Counted from the stretch's first letter, positions 35,424-49,244 are shown. The stretch is DNA of 64,000 nt from Tanypteryx hageni (GCA_028673005.1 CM054113.1:212837504-212901503); one strand, 5' to 3'. Translations and numbers: made by a program. The notes: generated by a model not told the origin, from the sequence alone.

Positions 35424-36126
35424 ACCACCGGTCCTTCATCTACCCGGATCTACAGCGCCTGTTCCGCACCAGGGCCTGGATCCAGAGCTTGAGGACATAT
35501 TTTTGGCATGGAGAGACTCAGCCAAACCTGACGACCCTGTTACCTGGGACACCGACCTCCAGGACAACACCTCAACAGCTGATTCCCAGGATTCTGGCTT
35601 ATCCACGGATTCACGAGATGGCAGTCCCACTCGTGAAGAAGATCCTGAACAAGGTAGCGGACTGCCCTTTAACTGGGAAGGCGCAATCCCACCTCCAGCG
35701 GGCCCTGCACAAGCAATTAGACCCGTAAGTACTTGGCTGCCAGTGCCCTTTCCATATCCTTATGCCAGTGCCTCGGTGTATGAGTTATTTAGAGATGGTG
35801 CATATCTTCCTAAGCCACCCCAAGCTCCCTATGTATATGCGCCCTCACAAGACTCCCCAGAATTAATAGAAACTATAGAAAGATTGATTTTAAGAGGAGT
35901 TTTGTCGCAGGCTCCAGTCCGGTGTGCCTTTAATGCTAGGCTTATTCCCAAGGCCCGTGGAGGATTTCGGCTTATACATGATCTATCCGCATGGACAGAT
36001 TTTTATAATAAGCCCGATTTTAAGCTCAAAGATGCAGCTCAAGCGATGCTATTGATACCCTTTTCACCGCGGATGATTAAACTTGACCTGGAGGAAGCAT
36101 TTTTCCAAATTCCAATCAAAAATTAG
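35245..36126 (+). pseudogene. Reverse transcriptase fragment (unit 8)
   Basis: Open over 293 codons; leader GSTAPVPHQ and QDNTSTADS, shared with units 9 and 10. Confidence 0.78.
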
Positions 36127-36314
36127 CATTTGAGCCTCAGTAAGACAGAGTAAGCACTGCATGTGGCCCACAGCCCACCAGTTTGACAAACCTGATGTAT
36201 GACAGACAAACTCTGACATGATCTGTGAAGGAACGATTAAAAAATATATTCCGAACCTACAACATTTTCCACACAAAAGTCAGCGTCAGTCATAATTACG
36301 ACTTATGTTTAAGA

Positions 36315-36586
36315 CAGTGGTGCATTTTTTAATTGCAGGCAACACAAGCACGGATAAATTTGCTAAGTGACATGCAATTTATTAAAAACCTACTATCAAT
36401 ATATAGACAATTTAAGTAGGTACTTATGGTAGGTTCTAAAGCCATCTTTATCGCCTTTCGATAATTATCTTTCTCCCTATTGATTCGATGGTTAGGTAAG
36501 ACGATGGATTAATTAAATTCAAAATTCTTAGAAGGCTCCGTGGGCCACCTGAAATCGAGATGCGGGCCACAGGTTGCACACCACTG
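36315..36586. mobile_element. hAT MITE copy (unit 8)
   Basis: Perfect GTTTAAGA duplication, consensus interior. Confidence 0.87.
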
Positions 36587-37644
36587 GTTTAAGAGATAGA
36601 AATCTCAAGTGAGGTATGTACGCTGTAACTGATTTAATTTTTGATTGTTCCATTAATTACTACCTACTGGTTATAAAATAAATAGGCAAATCACAAATTC
36701 TGTATTTCCTTTCACTTCGCTTCTGATATATCCTTTACCAGTGCTTAGACGTTAGACCAAGCCGTTATAATTTATCCTTTTTGACACGATAGCATTCATC
36801 GCTAAGAACGCCTTCTCTTCCGACTCAAACGGGGCGGACGGAAGAGAGTGTGACAGACATCCAAACGATCCCGAGATGACGTTTCATATTAGCCAGCCAC
36901 CTCGTAGTTCCAAATTCTATCACGTGTGGCGCCGCTGTAGCTGCTGGACGAGCAATTCTTGTAGTTTTCCTATTCACTCCATATAAAGTTTCGTTTATTT
37001 GCCATAAGTACTTTTCCACAATTTGATGGAAAATTGTTTGATATAAGTTCATTATATCAAACTAGGAGCCTTTTTTCTCGTGCCGTCCAGCGGTACATCA
37101 TTGTTGGCTGTTTCCGTGGCAACCTCGCCATTCAGAACTATACAATTGTTCACGGAGGAGAGAAGTAATGAACGATAGAGGTAACTTTTTTCTTTGTCCA
37201 CAATATTAATGAAAATCTGGTAAATCTCAGATCTTTGATCGTAGCATAGCTCAGGTGATTAGTGGAATTATAGCTAAATGTAGGGTTAATTCTCATTGCA
37301 ATTAAAGAACTAATATCCGTCATGAAAGCAAGAAAACCTAAGTTGGCATTTGATATAATCGAGCTTAGTGACTTTGAATGCCGATAACCATAAACTTAGA
37401 CGCAGATTCCTTCGTGGGTGTCGCTAATCACGGATCCCGCTTCCGGTGCACCCCGATCACCATACCTTGACCGCTACAAACGCTGTCCACTGGCAATGAT
37501 TTTTTCGTCCTCGGCAATAAGACTAGCTATTCATGCTTACGGAACCAGTGAATTATGCAATCCGATCAGTGTCCTATCTTGCATTATCAAAACGTTTACT
37601 TTCCTAAGGAGATAGGTTGTATCAATCCATTATTTTAACAATGG

Positions 37645-37989
37645 GTGACAAATAGGGTGTTGATCATGTTGAGAAAAAGGATTCTTCCAATTCCAAGGTT
37701 AACAAGGAATCCGATGAAGTTATCACATGAATTTAAAAAAAGTTGCGTTGCTAAATCAGTGTTGTTGAAATCCACCGGACATGAGATATCAAGGCTTGCT
37801 GTCATGCTTGCAGTCATATCCGTCGTGCGAAATCTGACTCCCTACTTAATTTTAAATCGTATAATGATGCCAAAGGAAAAGTTACCGTCAGGTGTGATCT
37901 TTCACGCGCATAAGAAAGGGTGGATGAACGAAGAACCTGTGTTAGATTGGCTGAAGGTTGTTTGGGGTCGCGTTCTATTCAAGGTTTAG
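37645..37989 (+). pseudogene. pogo/Tigger DDE transposase fragment (unit 9)
   Basis: Same fragment, open frame, right-hand consensus form. Confidence 0.75.
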
Positions 37990-38153
37990 TTTTTTCCTCT
38001 AAAAACTTTCCGAAAATCTTAGGGTCGCGTTATATTTAAGGTCGCTTTATATTCGAGACAATACGGTAGTTCGTGAGTACAACCACTTCAATCTAAGTAG
38101 ATAAATGAGTTAATACAAACGATAGTTTTAAGATATTATTTTTTTGATAATCT

Positions 38154-39107
38154 ATGAATAGTTCAAAAGGTATAAAAATGAGCAAGCCATCGACATACGT
38201 TATATTTGAAATACTTTTCTCATTTCTGTCTGTTGAGTTATTCCAGACCTCCACCAAATCCGCCAGGATATGGGCAATATTGTTCCTGATATCGTGCATC
38301 ATCGCCATCGCCTGGCGGATTTGGTGGGGTCTGCGTCGTTACTTGGTCGGCCGGCGGCGAGGATGGTCTCCTGAAGACCCCGGCGCAAACAACTTGCCCT
38401 TTCCTTCCCCTGTAAGTATAGTAAGCCTAAAGCGGCAATAATATATTTCTTCTCTTATTTTATTAACCCTTCTAATACGTTATTTTCAATAGTTGATAAC
38501 AAAAGTGTCCAATCGTCTCTGACGAATACGGAAAGGTCGTTTTCGAAGAAAATAACCCATTTTCATTATTCTCCTTCATCAGTGTGCCTAGTGCAGTAGA
38601 AATTAGTTAAAACAAGTCAAGTGGGTGCAGTAGGATATAGCTTTATTGGCTGAACAGTAGGAATAAAGCATGAGAATTTTGCAGAGTTATGTTTATTATT
38701 ACTATTTAGTTTAAGTATCTTGATTTTTAATAGAGATTTGTAGATTCTACAAATCAGTTAATATTTAGCTCTCCATTCATTAATTGGTTTATTCTGGCAA
38801 TTATTTCAGGTGGAGGAGAGGGCAGAGGAGGAGGAATTTCAGGGGGGTGGTGATTGATGGAGGCGATGATAGGGTTGCGGTGGGATAGGGGGAGGAGGTG
38901 TGGAGAGGGAAGCGGGAGTGGGTTCAGTGGTTCAAGCTGGTGGAGAGGGAGGAGATGGTGGAGAGGGAGGAGATACTGGTGAGGGGGGAAGAGAGGGGAG
39001 AGGGGGAAGGGAGGGTAGAGCGTGAAGATAGGGGTGAGGGACAAGAGAGTGGAGAGGTGGAAGAGGAGGGAGAGGGGGAAGAAAGGGGAGAGAGGGGAGG
39101 AGGGTGA
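38154..39107 (+). pseudogene. Membrane/acidic two-exon ORF (unit 9), frameshifted
   Basis: Exon 1 38154-38411, intron 38412-38809, exon 2 from 38810. An extra G near 38842 shifts the frame. A second extra G near 38983 joins the WRGKREWVQWF segment to the Gly-Glu repeat frame, which runs to 39107. Confidence 0.37.
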
Positions 39108-39330
39108 GAAGGGGAAGAGGGGGGGAGAGGGAGAAGAGAGGGTAGAGGGGGAACAGGGGGGTGAGGGGGAAAATTTGGTATTCGATGTTGAGGAGTTTCA
39201 GGGTAGGGGTGATTTTAATAGGGGGGTGAATGGTGTTCGAGATATTCGATGATATTCCTTACGCGGGTGGGCGACAATTTTGATTGCCGCTCGTTGGGAC
39301 GTGCGCCCATCGTCATCCACGTGTTAGCGT

Positions 39331-40031
39331 ATGGTTCGCACCAGGCTACACCCCACCACCCCTGGTCAAGCGACCAACCAAGAACAGTCACTGAATATGG
39401 CTTCTACATCTTCCCCGGGCCACGGTCAACGTTCAGCTTCACCGCCTCTGTTTTCAGATGATCCGCGATTCCAACAGGCCATGGAAAAGATAGAATCGCT
39501 CTCGCAACAGTTATTCGTCTTTATGGAAACGAGATCTTCACATAACACGTCGGCGGGTTCAATTCCTCCGCCGCCACCAACTTGGTCGAGTCTTCGCCGA
39601 TCTGAACCTGCCACTGCCGATTTGCCACCAGACGCAGAAGTCTTACAGCTTGCGGGACAGGTCAGCACAGCCATTGTCTCCAACAAGTTTCGCGCTCGTG
39701 ACCTTCACGAGGCCACCCTACTTCTTAACCTTGCTTCTACGTGGGAGCAACTACCCATAGCGGCCAAAGCCTTTTATATCATCGGCTTCGAGTGTTGGGA
39801 GTTGTAGCGCGGCATGGGTGGGAGATAGCCGCCCGATTGACCACGCCCGCTGATGATGAAGCTTTGCACATCCCCCCTGGGATTTTGCCTCAGCCACGGC
39901 CACAGGTGGTCGTGGCAAATCAACAACCATCGACGTCTACCTCCGGCTCCAGATCAAGGCCTTTGCAGCGACCCCAGCCCCCCCGAGCGCGCGGACGAGA
40001 AAGAGCCGTCACCCGCTCCGCGAGATATTGA
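39331..40031 (+). pseudogene. Gag-like ORF, frameshifted (unit 9)
   Basis: First frame 39331-39807, basic-tail frame to 40031. Consensus protein; one silent change near 39344. Confidence 0.4.
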
Positions 40032-40734
40032 ACCACCGGTCCTTCATCTACCCGGATCTACAGCGCCAGTTCCGCACCAGGGCCTGGATCCAGAGCTTGA
40101 GGACATATTTTTGGCATGGAGAGACTCAGCCAAACCTGACGACCCTGTTACCTGGGACACCGACCTCCAGGACAACACCTCAACAGCTGATTCCCAGGAT
40201 TCTGGCTTATCCACGGATTCACGAGATGGCAGTCCCACTCGTGAAGAAGATCCTGAACAAGGTAGCGGACTGCCCTTCAACTGGGAAGGCGCAATCCCAC
40301 CTCCAGCGGGCCCTGCACAAGCAATTAGACCCGTAAGTACTTGGCTGCCAGTGCCCTTTCCATATCCTTATGCCAGTGCCTCGGTGTATGAGTTATTTAG
40401 AGATGGTGCATATCTTCCTAAGCCACCCCAAGCTCCCTATGTATATGCGCCCTCACAAGACTCCCCAGAATTAATAGAAACTATAGAAAGATTGATTTTA
40501 AGAGGAGTTTTGTCGCAGGCTCCAGTCCGGTGTGCCTTTAATGCTAGGCTTATTCCCAAGGCCCGTGGAGGATTTCGGCTTATACATGATCTATCCGCAT
40601 GGACAAATTTTTATAATAAGCCCGATTTTAAGCTCAAAGATGCAGCTCAAGCGATGCTATTGATACCCTTTTCACCGCGGATGATTAAACTTGACCTGGA
40701 GGAAGCATTTTTCCAAATTCCAATCAAAAATTAG
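39853..40734 (+). pseudogene. Reverse transcriptase fragment (unit 9)
   Basis: Open over 293 codons; private Asp to Asn (AWTNFYNK). Confidence 0.78.
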
Positions 40735-40922
40735 CATTTGAGCCTCAGTAAGACAGAGTAAGCACTGCATGTGGCCCACAGCCCACCAGTTTGACAAACC
40801 TGATGTATGACAGACAAACTCTGACATGATCTGTGAAGGAACGATTAAAAAATATATTCCGAACCTACAACATTTTCCACACAAAAGTCAGCGTCAGTCA
40901 TAATTACGACTTATGTTTAAGA

Positions 40923-41194
40923 CAGTGGTGCATTTTTTAATTGCAGGCAACACAAGCACGGATAAATTTGCTAAGTGACATGCAATTTATTAAAAACCTA
41001 CTATCAATATATAGACAATTTAAGTAGGTACTTATGGTAGGTTCTAAAGCCATCTTTATCGCCTTTCGATAATTATCTTTCTCCCTATTGATTCGATGGT
41101 TAGGTAAGACGATGGATTAATTAAATTCAAAATTCTTAGAAGGCTCCGTGGGCCACCTGAAATCGAGATGCGGGCCACAGGTTGCACACCACTG
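40923..41194. mobile_element. hAT MITE copy (unit 9)
   Basis: Perfect GTTTAAGA duplication, consensus interior. Confidence 0.87.
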
Positions 41195-42252
41195 GTTTAA
41201 GAGATAGAAATCTCAAGTGAGGTATGTACGCTGTAACTGATTTAATTTTTGATTGTTCCATTAATTACTACCTACTGGTTATAAAATAAATAGGCAAATC
41301 ACAAATTCTGTATTTCCTTTCACTTCGCTTCTGATATATCCTTTACCAGTGCTTAGACGTTAGACCAAGCCGTTATAATTTATCCTTTTTGACACGATAG
41401 CATTCATCGCTAAGAACGCCTTCTCTTCCGACTCAAACGGGGCGGACGGAAGAGAGTGTGACAGACATCCAAACGATCCCGAGATGACGTTTCATATTAG
41501 CCAGCCACCTCGTAGTTCCAAATTCTATCACGTGTGGCGCCGCTGTAGCTGCTGGACGAGCAATTCTTGTAGTTTTCCTATTCACTCCATATAAAGTTTC
41601 GTTTATTTGCCATAAGTGCTTTTCCACAATTTGATGGAAAATTGTTTGATATAAGTTCATTATATCAAACTAGGAGCCTTTTTTCTCGTGCCGTCCAGCG
41701 GTACATCATTGTTGGCTGTTTCCGTGGCAACCTCGCCATTCAGAACTATACAATTGTTCACGGAGGAGAGAAGTAATGAACGATAGAGGTAACTTTTTTC
41801 TTTGTCCACAATATTAATGAAAATCTGGTAAATCTCAGATCTTTGATCGTAGCATAGCTCAGGTGATTAGTGGAATTATAGCTAAATGTAGGGTTAATTC
41901 TCATTGCAATTAAAGAACTAATATCCGTCATGAAAGCAAGAAAACCTAAGTTGGCATTTGATATAATCGAGCTTAGTGACTTTGAATGCCGATAACCATA
42001 AACTTAGACGCAGATTCCTTCGTGGGTGTCGCTAATCACGGATCCCGCTTCCGGTGCACCCCGATCACCATACCTTGACCGCTACAAACGCTGTCCACTG
42101 GCAATGATTTTTTCGTCCTCGGCAATAAGACTAGCTATTCATGCTTACGGAACCAGTGAATTATGCAATCCGATCAGTGTCCTATCTTGCATTATCAAAA
42201 CGTTTACTTTCCTAAGGAGATAGGTTGTATCAATCCATTATTTTAACAATGG

Positions 42253-42597
42253 GTGACAAATAGGGTGTTGATCATGTTGAGAAAAAGGATTCTTCCAATT
42301 CCAAGGTTAACAAGGAATCCGATGAAGTTATCACATGAATTTAAAAAAAGTTGCGTTGCTAAATCAGTGTTGTTGAAATCCACCGGACATGAGATATCAA
42401 GGCTTGCTGTCATGCTTGCAGTCATATCCGTCGTGCGAAATCTGACTCCCTACTTAATTTTAAATCGTATAATGATGCCAAAGGAAAAGTTACCGTCAGG
42501 TGTGATCTTTCACGCGCATAAGAAAGGGTGGATGAACGAAGAACCTGTGTTAGATTGGCTGAAGGTTGTTTGGGGTCGCGTTCTATTCAAGGTTTAG
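42253..42597 (+). pseudogene. pogo/Tigger DDE transposase fragment (unit 10)
   Basis: Same fragment, open frame; protein identical to units 9 and 11. Confidence 0.75.
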
Positions 42598-42761
42598 TTT
42601 TTTCCTCTAAAAACTTTCCGAAAATCTTAGGGTCGCGTTATATTTAAGGTCGCTTTATATTCGAGACAATACGGTAGTTCGTGAGTACAACCACTTCAAT
42701 CTAAGTAGATAAATGAGTTAATACAAACGATAGTTTTAAGATATTATTTTTTTGATAATCT

Positions 42762-43495
42762 ATGAATAGTTCAAAAGGTATAAAAATGAGCAAGCCATCG
42801 ACATACGTTATATTTGAAATACTTTTCTCATTTCTGTCTGTTGAGTTATTCCAGACCTCCACCAAATCCGCCAGGATATGGGCAATATTGTTCCTGATAT
42901 CGTGCATCATCGCCATCGCCTGGCGGATTTGGTGGGGTCTGCGTCGTTACTTGGTCGGCCGGCGGCGAGGATGGTCTCCTGAAGACCCCGGCGCAAACAA
43001 CTTGCCCTTTCCTTCCCCTGTAAGTATAGTAAGCCTAAAGCGGCAATAATATATTTCTTCTCTTATTTTATTAACCCTTCTAATACGTTATTTTCAATAG
43101 TTGATAACAAAAGTGTCCAATCGTCTCTGACGAATACGGAAAGGTCGTTTTCGAAGAAAATAACCCATTTTCATTATTCTCCTTCATCAGTGTGCCTAGT
43201 GCAGTAGAAATTAGTTAAAACAAGTCAAGTGGGTGCAGTAGGATATAGCTTTATTGGCTGAACAGTAGGAATAAAGCATGAGAATTTTGCAGAGTTATGT
43301 TTATTATTACTATTTAGTTTAAGTATCTTGATTTTTAATAGAGATTTGTAGATTCTACAAATCAGTTAATATTTAGCTCTCCATTCATTAATTGGTTTAT
43401 TCTGGCAATTATTTCAGGTGGAGGAGAGGGCAGAGGAGGAGGAATTTCAGGGGGTGGTGATTGATGGAGGCGATGATAGGGTTGCGGTGGGATAG
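42762..43495 (+). pseudogene. Membrane/acidic two-exon ORF (unit 10), early stop
   Basis: Exon 1 42762-43019, intron 43020-43417, TAG at 43493-43495. Exon 1 protein identical to units 8, 9 and 11 to 14. Confidence 0.38.
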
Positions 43496-43937
43496 GGGGA
43501 GGAGGTGTGGAGAGGGAAGCGGGAGTGGGTTCAGTGGTTCAAGCTGGTGGAGAGGGAGGAGATGGTGGAGAGGGAGGAGATACTGGTGAGGGGGAAGAGA
43601 GGGGAGAGGGGGAAGGGAGGGTAGAGCGTGAAGATAGGGGTGAGGGACAAGAGAGTGGAGAGGTGGAAGAGGAGGGAGAGGGGGAAGAAAGGGGAGAGAG
43701 GGGAGGAGGGTGAGAAGGGGAAGAGGGGGGGGAGAGGGAGAAGAGAGGGTAGAGGGGGAACAGGGGGGTGAGGGGGAAAATTTGGTATTCGATGTTGAGG
43801 AGTTTCAGGGTAGGGGTGATTTTAATAGGGGGGTGAATGGTGTTCAAGATATTCGATGATATTCCTTACGCGGGTGGGCGACAATTTTGATTGCCGCTCG
43901 TTGGGACGTGCGCCCATCGTCATCCACGTGTTAGCGT

Positions 43938-44638
43938 ATGGTTCGCACCAGACTACACCCCACCACCCCTGGTCAAGCGACCAACCAAGAACAGTCACTG
44001 AATATGGCTTCTACATCTTCCCCGGGCCACGGTCAACGTTCAGCTTCACCGCCTCTGTTTTCAGATGATCCGCGATTCCAACAGGCCATGGAAAAGATAG
44101 AATCGCTCTCGCAACAGTTATTCGTCTTTATGGAAACGAGATCTTCACATAACACGTCGGCGGGTTCAATTCCTCCGCCGCCACCAACTTGGTCGAGTCT
44201 TCGCCGATCTGAACCTGCCACTGCCGATTTGCCACCAGACGCAGAAGTCTTACAGCTTGCGGGACAGGTCAGCACAGCCATTGTCTCCAACAAGTTTCGC
44301 GCTCGTGACCTTCACGAGGCCACCCTACTTCTTAACCTTGCTTCTACGTGGGAGCAACTACCCATAGCGGCCAAAGCCTTTTATATCATCGGCTTCGAGT
44401 GTTGGGAGTTGTAGCGCGGCATGGGTGGGAGATAGCCGCCCGATTGACCACGCTCGCTGATGATGAAGCTTTGCACATCCCCCCTGGGATTTTGCCTCAG
44501 CCACGGCCACAGGTGGTCGTGGCAAATCAACAACCATCGACGTCTACCTCCGGCTCCAGATCAAGGCCTTTGCAGCGACCCCAGCCCCCCCGAGCGCGCG
44601 GACGAGAAAGAGCCGTCACCCGCTCCGCGAGATATTGA
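43938..44638 (+). pseudogene. Gag-like ORF, frameshifted (unit 10)
   Basis: First frame 43938-44414, basic-tail frame to 44638. Consensus protein with TTLADD in the tail frame. Confidence 0.4.
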
Positions 44639-45341
44639 ACCACCGGTCCTTCATCTACCCGGATCTACAGCGCCTGTTCCGCACCAGGGCCTGGATCCAG
44701 AGCTTGAGGACATATTTTTGGCATGGAGAGACTCAGCCAAACCTGACGACCCTGTTACCTGGGACACCGACCTCCAGGACAACACCTCAACAGCTGATTC
44801 CCAGGATTCTGGCTTATCCACGGATTCACGAGATGGCAGTCCCACTCGTGAAGAAGATCCTGAACAAGGTAGCGGACTGCCCTTCAACTGGGAAGGCGCA
44901 ATCCCACCTCCAGCGGGCCCTGCACAAGCAATTAGACCCGTAAGTACTTGGCTGCCAGTGCCCTTTCCATATCCTTATGCCAGTGCCTCGGTGTATGAGT
45001 TATTTAGAGATGGTGCATATCTTCCTAAGCCACCCCAAGCTCCCTATGTATATGCGCCCTCACAAGACTCCCCAGAATTAATAGAAACTATAGAAAGATT
45101 GATTTTAAGAGGAGTTTTGTCGCAGGCTCCAGTCCGGTGTGCCTTTAATGCTAGGCTTATTCCCAAGGCCCGTGGAGGATTTCAGCTTATACATGATCTA
45201 TCCGCATGGACAGATTTTTATAATAAGCCCGATTTTAAGCTCAAAGATGCAGCTCAAGCGATGCTATTAATACCCTTTTCACCGCGGATGATTAAACTTG
45301 ACCTGGAGGAAGCATTTTTCCAAATTCCAATCAAAAATTAG
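44460..45341 (+). pseudogene. Reverse transcriptase fragment (unit 10)
   Basis: Open over 293 codons; GGFQLIHDL as in unit 7, although the rest is like units 8 and 9. Confidence 0.78.
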
Positions 45342-45529
45342 CATTTGAGCCTCAGTAAGACAGAGTAAGCACTGCATGTGGCCCACAGCCCACCAGTTTG
45401 ACAAACCTGATGTATGACAGACAAACTCTGACATGATCTGTGAAGGAACGATTAAAAAATATATTCCGAACCTACAACATTTTCCACACAAAAGTCAGCG
45501 TCAGTCATAATTACGACTTATGTTTAAGA

Positions 45530-45801
45530 CAGTGGTGCATTTTTTAATTGCAGGCAACACAAGCACGGATAAATTTGCTAAGTGACATGCAATTTATTAA
45601 AAACCTACTATCAATATATAGACAATTTAAGTAGGTACTTATGGTAGGTTCTAAAGCCATCTTTATCGCCTTTCGATAATTATCTTTCTCCCTATTGATT
45701 CGATGGTTAGGTAAGACGATGGATTAATTAAATTCAAAATTCTTAGAAGGCTCCGTGGGCCACCTGAAATCGAGATGCGGGCCACAGGTTGCACACCACT
45801 G
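45530..45801. mobile_element. hAT MITE copy (unit 10)
   Basis: Perfect GTTTAAGA duplication, consensus interior. Confidence 0.87.
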
Positions 45802-46859
45802 GTTTAAGAGATAGAAATCTCAAGTGAGGTATGTACGCTGTAACTGATTTAATTTTTGATTGTTCCATTAATTACTACCTACTGGTTATAAAATAAATAG
45901 GCAAATCACAAATTCTGTATTTCCTTTCACTTCGCTTCTGATATATCCTTTACCAGTGCTTAGACGTTAGACCAAGCCGTTATAATTTATCCTTTTTGAC
46001 ACGATAGCATTCATCGCTAAGAACGCCTTCTCTTCCGACTCAAACGGGGCGGACGGAAGAGAGTGTGACAGACATCCAAACGATCCCGAGATGACGTTTC
46101 ATATTAGCCAGCCACCTCGTAGTTCCAAATTCTATCACGTGTGGCGCCGCTGTAGCTGCTGGACGAGCAATTCTTGTAGTTTTCCTATTCACTCCATATA
46201 AAGTTTCGTTTATTTGCCATAAGTGCTTTTCCACAATTTGATGGAAAATTGTTTGATATAAGTTCATTATATCAAACTAGGAGCCTTTTTTCTCGTGCCG
46301 TCCAGCGGTACATCATTGTTGGCTGTTTCCGTGGCAACCTCGCCATTCAGAACTATACAATTGTTCACGGAGGAGAGAAGTAATGAACGATAGAGGTAAC
46401 TTTTTTCTTTGTCCACAATATTAATGAAAATCTGGTAAATCTCAGATCTTTGATCGTAGCATAGCTCAGGTGATTAGTGGAATTATAGCTAAATGTAGGG
46501 TTAATTCTCATTGCAATTAAAGAACTAATATCCGTCATGAAAGCAAGAAAACCTAAGTTGGCATTTGATATAATCGAGCTTAGTGACTTTGAATGCCGAT
46601 AACCATAAACTTAGACGCAGATTCCTTCGTGGGTGTCGCTAATCACGGATCCCGCTTCCGGTGCACCCCGATCACCATACCTTGACCGCTACAAACGCTG
46701 TCCACTGGCAATGATTTTTTCGTCCTCGGCAATAAGACTAGCTATTCATGCTTACGGAACCAGTGAATTATGCAATCCGATCAGTGTCCTATCTTGCATT
46801 ATCAAAACGTTTACTTTCCTAAGGAGATAGGTTGTATCAATCCATTATTTTAACAATGG

Positions 46860-47204
46860 GTGACAAATAGGGTGTTGATCATGTTGAGAAAAAGGATTCT
46901 TCCAATTCCAAGGTTAACAAGGAATCCGATGAAGTTATCACATGAATTTAAAAAAAGTTGCGTTGCTAAATCAGTGTTGTTGAAATCCACCGGACATGAG
47001 ATATCAAGGCTTGCTGTCATGCTTGCAGTCATATCCGTCGTGCGAAATCTGACTCCCTACTTAATTTTAAATCGTATAATGATGCCAAAGGAAAAGTTAC
47101 CGTCAGGTGTGATCTTTCACGCGCATAAGAAAGGGTGGATGAACGAAGAACCTGTGTTAGATTGGCTGAAGGTTGTTTGGGGTCGCGTTCTATTCAAGGT
47201 TTAG
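46860..47204 (+). pseudogene. pogo/Tigger DDE transposase fragment (unit 11)
   Basis: Same fragment, open frame. Unlike its near-twin unit 12 it has TTA, not TAA, after MPKEK. Confidence 0.75.
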
Positions 47205-47368
47205 TTTTTTCCTCTAAAAACTTTCCGAAAATCTTAGGGTCGCGTTATATTTAAGGTCGCTTTATATTCGAGACAATACGGTAGTTCGTGAGTACAACCA
47301 CTTCAATCTAAGTAGATAAATGAGTTAATACAAACGATAGTTTTAAGATATTATTTTTTTGATAATCT

Positions 47369-48102
47369 ATGAATAGTTCAAAAGGTATAAAAATGAGCAA
47401 GCCATCGACATACGTTATATTTGAAATACTTTTCTCATTTCTGTCTGTTGAGTTATTCCAGACCTCCACCAAATCCGCCAGGATATGGGCAATATTGTTC
47501 CTGATATCGTGCATCATCGCCATCGCCTGGCGGATTTGGTGGGGTCTGCGTCGTTACTTGGTCGGCCGGCGGCGAGGATGGTCTCCTGAAGACCCCGGCG
47601 CAAACAACTTGCCCTTTCCTTCCCCTGTAAGTATAGTAAGCCTAAAGCGGCAATAATATATTTCTTCTCTTATTTTATTAACCCTTCTAATACGTTATTT
47701 TCAATAGTTGATAACAAAAGTGTCCAATCGTCTCTGACGAATACGGAAAGGTCGTTTTCGAAGAAAATAACCCATTTTCATTATTCTCCTTCATCAGTGT
47801 GCCTAGTGCAGTAGAAATTAGTTAAAACAAGTCAAGTGGGTGCAGTAGGATATAGCTTTATTGGCTGAACAGTAGGAATAAAGCATGAGAATTTTGCAGA
47901 GTTATGTTTATTATTACTATTTAGTTTAAGTATCTTGATTTTTAATAGAGATTTGTAGATTCTACAAATCAGTTAATATTTAGCTCTCCATTCATTAATT
48001 GGTTTATTCTGGCAATTATTTCAGGTGGAGGAGAGGGCAGAGGAGGAGGAATTTCAGGGGGTGGTGATTGATGGAGGCGATGATAGGGTTGCGGTGGGAT
48101 AG
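47369..48102 (+). pseudogene. Membrane/acidic two-exon ORF (unit 11), early stop
   Basis: Exon 1 47369-47626, intron 47627-48024, TAG at 48100-48102. Confidence 0.38.
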
Positions 48103-48543
48103 GGGGAGGAGGTGTGGAGAGGGAAGCGGGAGTGGGTTCAGTGGTTCAAGCTGGTGGAGAGGGAGGAGATGGTGGAGAGGGAGGAGATACTGGTGAGGGG
48201 GAAGAGAGGGGAGAGGGGGAAGGGAGGGTAGAGCGTGAAGATAGGGGTGAGGGACAAGAGAGTGGAGAGGTGGAAGAGGAGGGAGAGGGGGAAGAAAGGG
48301 GAGAGAGGGGAGGAGGGTGAGAAGGGGAAGAGGGGGGGAGAGGGAGAAGAGAGGGTAGAGGGGGAACAGGGGGGTGAGGGGGAAAATTTGGTATTCGATG
48401 TTGAGGAGTTTCAGGGTAGGGGTGATTTTAATAGGGGGGTGAATGGTGTTCGAGATATTCGATGATATTCCTTACGCGGGTGGGCGACAATTTTGATTGC
48501 CGCTCGTTGGGACGTGCGCCCATCGTCATCCACGTGTTAGCGT

Positions 48544-49244
48544 ATGGTTCGCACCTGACTACACCCCACCACCCCTGGTCAAGCGACCAACCAAGAACAG
48601 TCACTGAATATGGCTTCTACATCTTCCCCGGGCCACGGTCAACGTTCAGCTTCAACGCCTCTGTTTTCAGATGATCCGCGATTCCAACAGGCCATGGAAA
48701 AGATAGAATCGCTCTCGCAACAGTTATTCGTCTTTATGGAAACGAGATCTTCACATAACACGTCGGCGGGTTCAATTCCTCCGCCGCCACCAACTTGGTC
48801 GAGTCTTCGCCGATCTGAACCTGCCACTGCCGATTTGCCACCAGACGCAGAAGTCTTACACCTTGCGGGACAGGTCAGCACAGCCATTGTCTCCAACAAG
48901 TTTCGCGCTCGTGACCTTCACGAGGCCACCCTACTTCTTAACCTTGCTTCTACGTGGGAGCAACTACCCATAGCGGCCAAAGCCTTTTATATCATCGGCT
49001 TCGAGTGTTGGGAGTTGTAGCGCGGCACGGGTGGGAGATAGCCGCCCGATTGACCACGCCCGCTGATGATGAAGCTTTGCACATCCCCCCTGGGATTTTG
49101 CCTCAGCCACGGCCACAGGTGGTCGTGGCAAATCAACAACCATCGACGTCTACCTCCGGCTCCAGATCAAGGCCTTTGCAGCGACCCCAGCCCCCCCGAG
49201 CGCGCGGACGAGAAAGAGCCGTCACCCGCTCCGCGAGATATTGA
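48544..49244 (+). pseudogene. Gag-like ORF, early stop and frameshift (unit 11)
   Basis: An A to T change makes codon 5 a stop (MVRT then TGA, near 48556). The remaining frame is open at 48610-49020, and the basic-tail frame runs to 49244. Shares EVLHLAG with unit 12. Confidence 0.4.

Larger units (their letters stand above)
32216..36822. repeat. Array unit 8 (4607 bp)
   Basis: First copy with Val for Ala in the membrane exon (VELFQ), a state fixed in units 8 to 14. It has an extra G in the long G-run near 34510. Confidence 0.97.
36823..41430. repeat. Array unit 9 (4608 bp)
   Basis: The longest unit, with two single-G insertions in the purine tract (near 38842 and 38983). Otherwise very close to units 8 and 10, sharing ACAACACCTCAACAG in the pol-frame leader. 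Confidence 0.97.
41431..46037. repeat. Array unit 10 (4607 bp)
   Basis: Near-identical to units 8 and 9. Private TTCAAGATATTCG near 43845 and an extra G in the run near 43727. Confidence 0.97.
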
